From: Bacillota bacterium
Lineage (GTDB): Bacteria > Bacillota > Sulfobacillia > JAJYWN01
Length of the DNA stretch: 64,000 nucleotides
Assembly: GCA_021791495.1 (NCBI GenBank)
Contig: JAJYWN010000021.1
Span: 1 to 64,000, forward strand
Direction: 5' to 3'
Under the pieces are notes generated by a model. That model was not told the DNA's origin and made no database searches. It worked only from the letters and a program-made list of their open reading frames with translations. Made by a program: the position numbers and the translations under genes. Positions 43,039 to 50,686 of the stretch are shown here, piece by piece. Positions within the stretch are counted from its first letter, which is position 1, and the number at the start of each line of letters is the position of its first letter.

Positions 43039-43479
43039 TTAGAGAATCCCCAGCGGGCTGGTGGGGAGGGTCACGCCAAGCATGCGGGCGAACAGGCCCC
43101 AGGAAACCAGGGACGTCACCACCGCCACCACCAAGGTCAGCGGCCAGCGCTTCTCCCCCATCACCCTGATGCCACCGGCCATGAACAACGCCGTGGAGAG
43201 CACGTATCCAAGGACCGGCATCAGAACGCAATAGACTACGCCCAAGACAGTCATAGCCATCTCCGACCAGCCCAGGGCCGCCGGTTCATCCCCGCTCTTA
43301 CGTGCCAGGCCGACCAGGTTCAGCAGACAGAGGACGATCATCACCCCGGACACCAACAGCGGAAAGGCGCGGGGACCGATAGCATCGTCCAGCTTGACCT
43401 TGATGGAGAACGCGCTGTAGGCATAGGCGACACTGACAGCCATTAGCGCCAGGGTCACCCACTGTTCCGCCCGTTTCAC
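43039..43479 (-). CDS. Tripartite tricarboxylate transporter, small membrane subunit TctB
   Basis: About 146 residues with four hydrophobic segments, the usual TctB layout: AYSAFSIKVKLDDAIGPRAFPLL after the first helix, and the last two helices separated by RVMGEKRWP. TctB has low sequence conservation, but its position between TctC and TctA settles the call. I prefer the GTG at 43479 with a GGAG site upstream; a GTG at 43494 is also in frame, one base after the TctC stop. Confidence 0.85.
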   Translation of the reverse strand: MKRAEQWVTLALMAVSVAYAYSAFSIKVKLDDAIGPRAFPLLVSGVMIVLCLLNLVGLARKSGDEPAALGWSEMAMTVLGVVYCVLMPVLGYVLSTALFMAGGIRVMGEKRWPLTLVVAVVTSLVSWGLFARMLGVTLPTSPLGIL

Positions 43480-43495
43480 TTGGCTCCGCCTCACT

Positions 43496-44491
43496 TTAGG
43501 GCTTCTTCTGGCCCACGAACTTCTCGATGATCGGTTTGTTGGCTTCGCGCTCTTTCAGCAGGTAGTCCTTGAAAGCGGCCGAGTTCAGGTAGGCGTCTTC
43601 CTGCTCCATCTTCGCAAGGGCATCGGTCCAGCTCTTGGTCTTGACCAACTTGCCCAGCGTGTCATCCCAGTACTTCACCGCGGCGGCCGACATTCCCGGA
43701 GGACCAAAAAGACCGCGCCAGTGAGAGATGACCACGTCGATGCCGAGTTCCTTCCAGGTCGGTGTGTCCTTGACGGCCTTGCCGGTCAACCGCTTGTCCG
43801 ACGAGACGGTGAGGATCCGGGCCTTCCCGGCCTCAGCCTGCGCCGCCGCTTCCGAAACACTGGTCGAGATCACGTCCACGTGGCCGCCCAACAGGTTGGT
43901 CATGAGGTCGCCGCCACTGCGGAAAGCGGTCAGTTTCACTTTGGAGACGTCCACACCCTTGGCCATCAACGGCCGCAGGATGTTGAACTGGTCGTCACTG
44001 GGGATGGTGCCTACGCCGAAGGTCACCGACGCCGGGTCCTTCTTTACGGCGTCGATAATATCCTGGGCAGTCTTGTATTTGGAATCGGCCTTCACCGCCC
44101 ACGCTTCAAACTCGGTGGTCGTGCGGGCGATGGGGGTCGTGTCTTCAATGGAATACTGGGTGGTCCCCATCAGGTTATTGAGCCAGACGCGGTTGGATTC
44201 GTAGATGAGTACGTAGTCGTCGCCTTTCTTCTCCACCAAGTAGGAGCGGGCCACGTTTCCGCCACCGCCTTCCTTGTTGGTGATGACGAAGTTGGCGTTC
44301 ACCTTCTCCTTCTTCACAACATCATCCAGCACCCTGGCGGCCGTGTCCAGGCCACCGCCGGGCGATCCAGCCGCCACCAGTTCAATGGACTTGGCCGGGT
44401 ATTTGGATGACTTCGCCCCAGCGCAACCCGCCAGGGCAGAGACAGCGATCGCCACGACCGCAAGCAAGGCGATCCAACGAGCCAATTTCAT
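43496..44491 (-). CDS. Tripartite tricarboxylate transporter, binding lipoprotein TctC
   Basis: A 331-residue binding protein. The signal peptide ends in the lipobox ALAGC, so it is anchored on the outer face of the membrane, as expected for a Gram-positive cell. The TctC/Bug pattern is present: SIELVAAGSPGGGLDTAAR at the start of the mature part and the GGHVDVISTSVSEA segment. These proteins capture carboxylates and other metabolites for TctAB. Start at ATG 44491 after GGGGGAG. Gap to the upstream PrpD-like gene is 70 bases, the longest inside this operon. Confidence 0.9.
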   Translation of the reverse strand: MKLARWIALLAVVAIAVSALAGCAGAKSSKYPAKSIELVAAGSPGGGLDTAARVLDDVVKKEKVNANFVITNKEGGGGNVARSYLVEKKGDDYVLIYESNRVWLNNLMGTTQYSIEDTTPIARTTTEFEAWAVKADSKYKTAQDIIDAVKKDPASVTFGVGTIPSDDQFNILRPLMAKGVDVSKVKLTAFRSGGDLMTNLLGGHVDVISTSVSEAAAQAEAGKARILTVSSDKRLTGKAVKDTPTWKELGIDVVISHWRGLFGPPGMSAAAVKYWDDTLGKLVKTKSWTDALAKMEQEDAYLNSAAFKDYLLKEREANKPIIEKFVGQKKP

Positions 44492-44561
44492 CAAACTCTC
44501 CCCCTTCTCGGAAAAACACTGTTCGGACAGCCTGAGGTTCAGTCCCAGGCCTGTTCGAGGT

Positions 44562-45956
44562 TCAGTTCCTCTTGGGCACCAATAGCCCAGCCAGAGAGGA
44601 CACATCCGCCATAGCTTCCAGATGCAGAACGGCCTCCAGCAGCTCCGCCACCTGCCCGCGGGGCAGGACCTTCCCCGCCAAGCTCGTGAACTTCTCGATC
44701 ACTTCCTTTCGCGTCATGGGGTAGTGCGCGCTCCCCTTCGCGTGCAGGACTGTACACTGGGCGGTGCGACCGTCATTCATCCGGGCGACGACGCGTACGC
44801 CGTGCCGCCCCGTCCGCCCCAGGGAGCTGAACTCATCGGTCTCCACAATCCGCACTTTCTTCGTGAGGGCCACCGTATCGGGCCGTGAGATTCGATCGGA
44901 AGTGTACTGGTCCACGAAGACCTGGCCGTCCTGCAGGCAGACGGCCACCGCGTAGGACAGGTTCATCTGCGCGGAGGTCACCGATTCGGGCCTGTACTCC
45001 CAGCCGACGTGGTGGAGCGTGGTGGGGGTACAAAAGACCGTGACCCCGTCAACGGTTTCGCCGTTTAGCTCGGGCAGCTCGCCCTTCAGGGTGAGCACGG
45101 CGTCGATGGAGGTGTGGTTTGAGCCGCAGCAGGAATAAGGCTTGAAACCGGATGCGGCGCTTTCCCAGCGCGAGCCGAGGTCCCGGATGATCTCCTCCGG
45201 GTCGGAGCCCTTGGCCATGGTCGAGCAGAAGCCGCCGTAGGGCGCTTCAAGAAGGTCCACGATACCCGTCAGCCCGCGCCGTGCCAAAAGCGCCCCGTAG
45301 ACGCCGCTCTCGGCCGCGCGGCCCTGGTGGGCGCGCTTGACGTAGGAGTTATACTGGGCCGCCATGAGGCCGGAGGCCTGGGTTCCGGCGATGCCCACGG
45401 CGTGGAGGAAGGTGTCTCTGTGCAGTTCCAGCACCCGGGCGGCCCCCACCCCGGCGGCGACGGCGCCGGCCACGGCCGAGGAGTGATACCCGTTCGCCAA
45501 GGTGATGGCTCCGGTGGCCACACCGAGCCGGCAGCCTGCCTCGTACCCGGCCGCCACCGCGGCCAGAAAGCGCTCGCCGGACACCGACCCGCCGCTCCGC
45601 TCGGCCAGGGCCAGCACCGCCGGGATGACGGCCGAACCGGGATGAATGACCCCCACTTTGTGCAGGTCATCGATTTCGAAGCTATGGCCAAGGGTGCCGT
45701 TGGCCAGCGCCGCGGCGTGGGCGGGTACCTTTCGCCCGTCACCCCACAGGGTGGCCTCGGCCGCCCGCCCCTCGTCCTCGGCGGCGAAGTCGATCAGAAT
45801 CCGGCCCCAGGGGACAGTGGACCCGAACAAGCCGCAGCCCAGAGTGTCCAGGATGCACAACTTCAGGTGCTCCTGGACCTGTTCCGGCAAGTCCGTCCAG
45901 ACGAGATCCTCGCAGAACTCGGCCAGCCGGCGGGTCACCGGCACGCCCTCGCTCAT
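44562..45956 (-). CDS. MmgE/PrpD-family protein of the carboxylate operon
   Basis: A 464-residue family member with ANGTLGHSFEIDDLHKVG, HPGSAVIPAVLALAE, GYEAGCRLG and a GFKPYSCCGSNHTSIDA segment in place of the usual Cys-His run. 2-Methylcitrate dehydratase is the best-known activity of the family; decarboxylases and epimerases also occur. The start ATG overlaps the LeuD-like stop (ATGA). In this operon it could dehydrate the tricarboxylate made by the HMGL-like domain, with the LeuCD-like pair adding water back at another carbon. Confidence 0.9.
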   Translation of the reverse strand: MSEGVPVTRRLAEFCEDLVWTDLPEQVQEHLKLCILDTLGCGLFGSTVPWGRILIDFAAEDEGRAAEATLWGDGRKVPAHAAALANGTLGHSFEIDDLHKVGVIHPGSAVIPAVLALAERSGGSVSGERFLAAVAAGYEAGCRLGVATGAITLANGYHSSAVAGAVAAGVGAARVLELHRDTFLHAVGIAGTQASGLMAAQYNSYVKRAHQGRAAESGVYGALLARRGLTGIVDLLEAPYGGFCSTMAKGSDPEEIIRDLGSRWESAASGFKPYSCCGSNHTSIDAVLTLKGELPELNGETVDGVTVFCTPTTLHHVGWEYRPESVTSAQMNLSYAVAVCLQDGQVFVDQYTSDRISRPDTVALTKKVRIVETDEFSSLGRTGRHGVRVVARMNDGRTAQCTVLHAKGSAHYPMTRKEVIEKFTSLAGKVLPRGQVAELLEAVLHLEAMADVSSLAGLLVPKRN

Positions 45957-46450
45957 AGCACAAACCTCCCGTGCTTCTTCAGGTAGTTCACCAAGCCGCC
46001 TTCGTGACAGATCTCAAGCATGAACTTCGGTAGGGGCTTGGCCTGCCAGATCCGGCCCGTACTGGTGTCTCTGACCACCCCGGTGGAGAAGTCGACGTGG
46101 ATGGTGGCTCCGTCGGGGATGGCGGAAGTGTCGAACTCCAGGAGAGGTAGGCCCACATTGGCCGCATTGCGGTAGAAGATCCGCGCGAAGGAGGCGGCCA
46201 GCACTCCGCCGACTCCCGCGCCCTTGATCACCGCCGGCGCCGCTTCGCGCGATGAACCGCAGCCAAAGTTCCTACCGGCTACGATCACGTCTCCGGGCGA
46301 GAGTGAGGAGGCGAAGCCGGGGCGGATGTCCTCCATGAGGTAAGGCACCATGTCGGCGATGTTGACGCGGGACTCTTTGGCCTTGGCGGAGATGATGTAG
46401 TCGGTGTTGATGTCGTCGCCGAACCGGTGGGCCCGGCCAAGGGTATTCAT
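45953..46450 (-). CDS. Aconitase-family small subunit (LeuD-like)
   Basis: A 165-residue swivel domain of the LeuD/HacB type: [11 protein letters not shown] at the start, [14 protein letters not shown] and [19 protein letters not shown]. It pairs with the large subunit encoded just upstream; the two genes overlap by ATGA. Relatives act on 3-isopropylmalate, homoaconitate or 2,3-dimethylmaleate. The YRNA-NVG loop that helps set specificity does not by itself settle the substrate. Confidence 0.9.
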   Translation of the reverse strand: MNTLGRAHRFGDDINTDYIISAKAKESRVNIADMVPYLMEDIRPGFASSLSPGDVIVAGRNFGCGSSREAAPAVIKGAGVGGVLAASFARIFYRNAANVGLPLLEFDTSAIPDGATIHVDFSTGVVRDTSTGRIWQAKPLPKFMLEICHEGGLVNYLKKHGRFVL

Positions 46451-47757
46451 GCGCTCGCCCCCACTTCCATGTACTGCCGGCAGTCGGCGATGCGGCCTTC
46501 CAAGGCCGACGCCGCCACGGTGGCCGGTGACGCCAAGAAGAGGTTGGCCTCCGGGTTACCGAGGCGCCCCTTGAAATTCCGGTTGGCCGTGGTGACGACG
46601 TTCTCACCGTCCGAAGGAACACCCACGTGCGATCCGCCGGTACAGGCGCTGCAGCCAGGCTGGTTGATGATGGCCCCGGCCTCGAGCAGTATCTCAATGA
46701 TTCCGGCCCGCAGAGCGGCCAGGTAGATCGCCCGGGAGGCCGGCGTCACGAATAGCCGCACGTCTGGGTGGATGTGCCGGCCCGCCAGGACCCCGGCCGC
46801 CACGGCCAGATCCTCCAACCGTCCATTGGTACAGGTGCCGATAACCGCTTCCTTGATGGGAGTCCCGACCACGTCGGAGATGGGCCGGACGTTATCCACG
46901 TTATGGGGACAAGCCACCTGGGGTTCGAGAGAGGCGAGGTCCAGCTGGAGGCGGTCGATGTACCGGGCGCCTGCGTCCGGAGAGACGGCCGAGGCCGGGG
47001 TGGCTGGGGTGACCGGGGCGGTCGGATGGGCCGCACGGCGCTCCGCCAGCCAGCGTTCGAGCACCTCATCGCAAGGGAAGATGCCGGCTTTCGCCCCCAG
47101 TTCCACGGCCATGTTCGCCATGGTCATCCGGCCTGCCACCGAAAGCCCCGCCAGCGCGTCACCGTGGAACTCCAGGGCCGCGTAGGTCGCCCCATCGGCC
47201 CCGAGGCGGGAGGCCAGGGCCAGGATGGCATCCTTGGCGTAGACTCCCGGGCGGAAACGACCAGTCAGGTCCACATAGATGGACTCGGGCACTTTCAGCC
47301 AGAGCGTGCCGGTGAGGAACACCGCCGCTAAGTCACTGGACCCCACGCCGGTCCCAAGAGCGTTCAGCGCCCCATAGGTGCAGGTATGTGAATCGGTCCC
47401 CAGGACGAGATCACCGGGGGAGGCGTAACCCCGTTCGGGGATGATCTGGTGACAGACCCCCTCACCCGGCCCCAAGACTTCCACGCCGTACTCCCGCGCA
47501 AACCGGCGCATGCCATCGTGGATAGCGGCCGCCGCCAGGTTAGGCTGGGTGGGAGCGTGGTCGATCACCAGTATCACCCGGGCCGGGTCCCAGGGGCCGC
47601 CGCCTCCAAGCTCCCTCAAGATGTCGATGGACTGAGGCCGGTTCCCGTCATGGGCCACGGCCAGATCCACCGCGCACACCGCGATTTCTCCGGCCTCCAA
47701 GGGAGTCCCGGCCTTCCTCGAGAGTAGCTTCTCGGCGACGGTCTGGGCCGGTATCAC
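46447..47757 (-). CDS. Aconitase-family large subunit (LeuC-like)
   Basis: A 436-residue Fe-S hydro-lyase subunit. Cluster Cys residues lie in IGTCTNGR and PGCSACTGG, with GTDSHTCTYGALNALGTGVG, DHAPTQ and the LEFHGDALAGLSV segments typical of the LeuC/HacA/DmdA group. An Ala/Thr/Pro-rich loop of ~20 residues (around 255-275) is unusual. I prefer the GTG at 47757 with AGGAGG seven bases upstream over the GTG at 47763; the frame is open to 47913. It starts two bases after the fusion gene stop. No leucine-biosynthesis genes are close, so a catabolic role is more likely. Confidence 0.9.
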   Translation of the reverse strand: MIPAQTVAEKLLSRKAGTPLEAGEIAVCAVDLAVAHDGNRPQSIDILRELGGGGPWDPARVILVIDHAPTQPNLAAAAIHDGMRRFAREYGVEVLGPGEGVCHQIIPERGYASPGDLVLGTDSHTCTYGALNALGTGVGSSDLAAVFLTGTLWLKVPESIYVDLTGRFRPGVYAKDAILALASRLGADGATYAALEFHGDALAGLSVAGRMTMANMAVELGAKAGIFPCDEVLERWLAERRAAHPTAPVTPATPASAVSPDAGARYIDRLQLDLASLEPQVACPHNVDNVRPISDVVGTPIKEAVIGTCTNGRLEDLAVAAGVLAGRHIHPDVRLFVTPASRAIYLAALRAGIIEILLEAGAIINQPGCSACTGGSHVGVPSDGENVVTTANRNFKGRLGNPEANLFLASPATVAASALEGRIADCRQYMEVGASA

Positions 47758-47759
47758 GG

Positions 47760-49664
47760 TCACACCTCCTCGGTCAACTTCGCCAGTTCCTCGTCGGTGA
47801 TCTGGCGTTTCTCTGTTACAGCCAAGGCCTCGACTCTTGCCCGCAGCGCCTCCAGCTTTTTCTCCCCCGGGGCCGGGAGACCCAGTTCGGCCAGGCGCGC
47901 CTGAAGGGCCCACGGGCCGGCGTACTTGCCCAAGGGGAAACGCCGCCGGTTACCCACCGCCTCCGGCGGGAAAGGCTCATAGACCACGGGGTTAGCCATC
48001 ACTCCCATGACGTGGGCCTCCAGCTTATGGGCGAAAGCGTCGCGTCCGATGATGGGTTTCGACGGGTGGATGGAGATGCCCGAGAGCGACTCCGCGAAAC
48101 GCGCCGCTTCGGCCAGCCTGGCTAGGTCGATCCCCAGATCCAGTCCGTAGAAGAAGGTCAGCGTAGCCGCCAATTCCTCGGTGGCGGTGTTTCCAGCGCG
48201 TTCCCCCAGCCCGTAGAGGCAGCCGTCAACGATGGCGGCACCGGCTTCCGCGGCGGCCAGGGCGTTGGCCAACCCTTGGCCGGCGTCGTTGTGTGTATGC
48301 ACCTGAATGGGAACGTGCGTTCCCACGAACTCCACGATTTTTGAGACAAGGTAGCGCATGCCCGCCGGCGAAATGGTACCGGCCGTGTCGGCGATGGCGA
48401 TCCGCTCGGCTCCGGCGTCCAGCGCGGCCCCGTAGACCTCCTTAAGGAAGCCCAGCTCCGTCCGGGTCGAGTCCGTGGGACTGAAGCGGACCACCGCTCC
48501 GCGGCCGCGGGCGTAGCGCACGGCCTCGCGTACGCGCTCCACCATCTCAGCCCGTGTAGCTTTCTGGACGTACTTCAGGCGCACGTCCGAAGAGGGGTAC
48601 ATCAGGTCGACCACGTCGGCCCCTGACGCAAGGCAGGCGTCGATCTGGGCCTTCCAGTCCGGGGTGAAGGCCTGGGCGATGGCTTCCACGGCCAGGGGCA
48701 GGCCCTCGCCCTTAATGCGCTGAATCGCCTCCATGTCGAGCCGAGAACGCCCTGGGTAGCCACCCTGAATGAGGCGGATTCCGGCGGAGGCGAGCCGGCG
48801 GGCCAGTTCCACCTTCTCATCGGCGCCGAAGTTCACCTCCGACGCCTGCTCACCCTCACGGAGGGTGCAATCGTTGATGATGAGGTCGGGACGGAGGCGC
48901 AGGCCAGACAGGGCGGCGGGGTCCTGGTTGAAGACGCTCAGGTACTCCCGGTCGATGGGAATCGGCTTCGGCGCCGCTTGAGTCCCTACCCCGAAGGTAC
49001 GGCGCAGTGAGGCCAAGACCATGCGACCCCCACTCATCACATGGTCGCGCATTGCCTGCTCCGCGGCGTCGGGGTCCCGGTCCATCAGGGCCCGCTGAAC
49101 CACGGCATGCTCCTTGAAGGCGTCCGCCGTCCGACCGGGCATGGCGATGGAGACCGGACGGTAGCGGTGAATCTGGTCCTGCAATTGCCGGAGAATCTCG
49201 CCGCCACGGTTGGTGTCCCCAGCTTCGAAGATGATCCGGTGGAACTCGCGCCCGTACCGCTCAACGGCGGCATAGTCATTGGCCGCGGTGGACCGGCCGA
49301 TCTCCTGAGCTACGCGCTCTAGCTGTGTCAACTGTTCCGAAGTTATGCGGGTGGCCGCGCGGCGGCAAGCCATCCCTTCGACCATGGCCCGGATCTCGTA
49401 AAGCTCCTCGATCTCTCCCAGGCTGAGCCCCACCACTTCCACCACACCATTGGGGCGGCGGCGGACGAGACCTTCCTGCTCAAGGAGTTGGAAGGCTTCA
49501 CGCAAAGGAGTGCGGCTGACGCCGAGGGTCTCGGTCAGGTGCTTGGCCACCATCCGGTGACCAGGCTGCAGCTTGCCATCCAAGATGGCCTTTCGGAGTA
49601 TCTGATAGGTTTGCTGCGTATAGGTGACACTTCCGAGGCGGATTTCCCCAAAGGCCTTGTCCAT
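47760..49664 (-). CDS. GntR(FCD) regulator fused to an HMGL/homocitrate-synthase-like enzyme
   Basis: A 634-residue fusion. Residues ~10-80 are a GntR winged helix (QLLEQEGLVRRRPNG). Residues ~85-220 are an FCD ligand domain with His142, His186 and His208 placed like its metal-binding residues. From ~258 it is an HMGL-like barrel: Asp265 in NDCTLREGEQ, His456 and His458 in HTHND, and YGLGERAGN near 484. A short C-terminal part resembles homocitrate/isopropylmalate synthase without the LeuA regulatory domain. It may make a tricarboxylate from acyl-CoA and a 2-oxo acid while sensing a pathway acid. ATG 49664 follows AAGGGAG. First gene of the operon. Confidence 0.9.
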   Translation of the reverse strand: MDKAFGEIRLGSVTYTQQTYQILRKAILDGKLQPGHRMVAKHLTETLGVSRTPLREAFQLLEQEGLVRRRPNGVVEVVGLSLGEIEELYEIRAMVEGMACRRAATRITSEQLTQLERVAQEIGRSTAANDYAAVERYGREFHRIIFEAGDTNRGGEILRQLQDQIHRYRPVSIAMPGRTADAFKEHAVVQRALMDRDPDAAEQAMRDHVMSGGRMVLASLRRTFGVGTQAAPKPIPIDREYLSVFNQDPAALSGLRLRPDLIINDCTLREGEQASEVNFGADEKVELARRLASAGIRLIQGGYPGRSRLDMEAIQRIKGEGLPLAVEAIAQAFTPDWKAQIDACLASGADVVDLMYPSSDVRLKYVQKATRAEMVERVREAVRYARGRGAVVRFSPTDSTRTELGFLKEVYGAALDAGAERIAIADTAGTISPAGMRYLVSKIVEFVGTHVPIQVHTHNDAGQGLANALAAAEAGAAIVDGCLYGLGERAGNTATEELAATLTFFYGLDLGIDLARLAEAARFAESLSGISIHPSKPIIGRDAFAHKLEAHVMGVMANPVVYEPFPPEAVGNRRRFPLGKYAGPWALQARLAELGLPAPGEKKLEALRARVEALAVTEKRQITDEELAKLTEEV

Positions 49665-49700
49665 TGTCTCTCCCTTTCTGTGAGGTACATGCTTCGTGCA

Positions 49701-49712
49701 TACATGAATGTA
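49701..49712 (-). promoter_or_regulatory. Candidate GntR operator upstream of the fusion gene
   Basis: On the minus strand TACAT-TC-ATGTA is a perfect inverted repeat 37 bases before the start codon, extended on one side to TTGTACAT. GntR/FCD proteins bind short palindromes of this size. A second weak ATGC/GCAT repeat lies between it and the ribosome binding site. It suggests autoregulation of the whole operon. No clear -10/-35 pair was found here. Confidence 0.45.
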
Positions 49713-49790
49713 CAAAATCCATTTCTGCTATTGGCCAGGATTTCCTCTCTTGGAAGTCATTAAATTGTCGGAAATTCTAACAACTTCCGA

Positions 49791-49829
49791 GGGTGGGAGG
49801 GGGGGTGGGGGAAAGGAGGGCCGGGGGGG
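49791..49829 (+). other. G-rich tract with quadruplex potential
   Basis: A 39-base stretch on the plus strand has more than five runs of three or more G separated by one to four bases. It lies between the divergent fusion-operon and ArsR-type genes, about 130 bases from the first and 80 from the second. It fits the simple pattern for a G-quadruplex on the plus strand. Confidence 0.6.
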
Positions 49830-49860
49830 ACACAGAGGTCATCCAGCAATTCAACTTTTA

Positions 49861-49891
49861 TTGAAGTGTCTTCACGTGTATTGTGTATAAT
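49861..49891 (+). promoter_or_regulatory. Promoter and operator of the ArsR-type gene
   Basis: TATAAT at 49886-49891 is a consensus -10 element, with TTGAAG at 49861-49866 as a -35 (spacing 19, a little long). A perfect inverted repeat TGAAG-TGT-CTTCA (49862-49874) overlaps the -35, a typical place for an ArsR-family repressor to bind. Confidence 0.6.
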
Positions 49892-49910
49892 GATGGCAGA
49901 GGTGACACCC

Positions 49911-50540
49911 ATGGTCTCCCTTGACGCGCGGGATCAGGACCGAATCGCTGTCGACAAAGTGGCTTTGGCGCTGAGCGACCCGATCAGACTTAAAATCCTG
50001 GACCTGCTGGCGATGGGCCGGTGCGATGACTGTTGCTCACCGGAAAATCCTGACGTGCCCCTGGGCATGTGCAGCTGCGATCTCCTGCCCACCTTGGACT
50101 TGGCGCCCTCCCGCCTTTCCTACCACCTGAAGGAGCTCCGGGAGGCTGAACTGATTACGGAGCAGAAACGCGGGCGGTGGGTCTACTTCTCCCTAAACCG
50201 GCCGACGGTGGAGCGGTTCATGGAGTCGCTGCGCGACCGGTTCGTAACGGAGCGGGAGCCGTCCTGTTCCGCCGCACCGAGTTGCTCCGAGGCGCCAGGT
50301 CGCTCTGGCGCGCCAAACTGCTCTGATTCGCCAACTTGCTCTGGCCCTCCAAGCACCTCTGACGAACACGGTTCCGAAGGCTGCGGAGGCGAACCTGCAC
50401 AGGCTTGCGGATCGGCAACGACCGCGTCATCCCAGACTTGCGGCTCGCCGGTTTCGCCGCGCGGTCACTCCGCAACGTCGTGCGGTCAAACGCGTGCCCG
50501 CGGACTGGAATACGCAATCCCTCGGCCTTTCGTAGAATAG
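49911..50540 (+). CDS. ArsR-family metal-sensing regulator with Cys-repeat tail
   Basis: A 209-residue protein. Residues ~15-110 are an ArsR winged helix (LALSDPIRLKILDLL, SRLSYHLKELREAEL, WVYFSLN). Cys54 and Cys56 in MCSCDL match the CxC metal(loid) site, and Cys38, 41 and 42 (RCDDCC) add more ligands in a longer loop than usual. From residue 118 six 6-residue repeats, [S/N/T]CSxxP-like, are encoded by an 18-bp tandem repeat (50262-50369); further scattered Cys follow, eight in the tail. Known ArsR proteins leave DNA when metal binds. ATG at 49911 after AGAGGTGA. Probably controls the genes downstream. Confidence 0.85.
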   Translation: MVSLDARDQDRIAVDKVALALSDPIRLKILDLLAMGRCDDCCSPENPDVPLGMCSCDLLPTLDLAPSRLSYHLKELREAELITEQKRGRWVYFSLNRPTVERFMESLRDRFVTEREPSCSAAPSCSEAPGRSGAPNCSDSPTCSGPPSTSDEHGSEGCGGEPAQACGSATTASSQTCGSPVSPRGHSATSCGQTRARGLEYAIPRPFVE

Positions 50541-50590
50541 CCCCCTCGGGACTTGACCCCACCCTATCCCCACCCCCACCTTCAAGGAAA

Positions 50591-50644
50591 GTACAAAAAA
50601 AGTTGTACTATCCGTTGACACTTCAAAAATTGTTGTAGTATCAT
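50591..50644 (+). promoter_or_regulatory. Promoter and palindrome upstream of the M28 gene
   Basis: TTGACA (50615-50620) and TATCAT (50639-50644), 18 bases apart, form a strong promoter. Just upstream, GTACAA/TTGTAC (50591-50608) is a perfect inverted repeat with a 6-base spacer, suited to a dimeric regulator. It differs from the repeat at the ArsR-type promoter. Confidence 0.6.
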
Positions 50645-50686
50645 TGGCTCGGAAGATCAAACCGCAGTCAAGGAAGTGGCAAGGAC

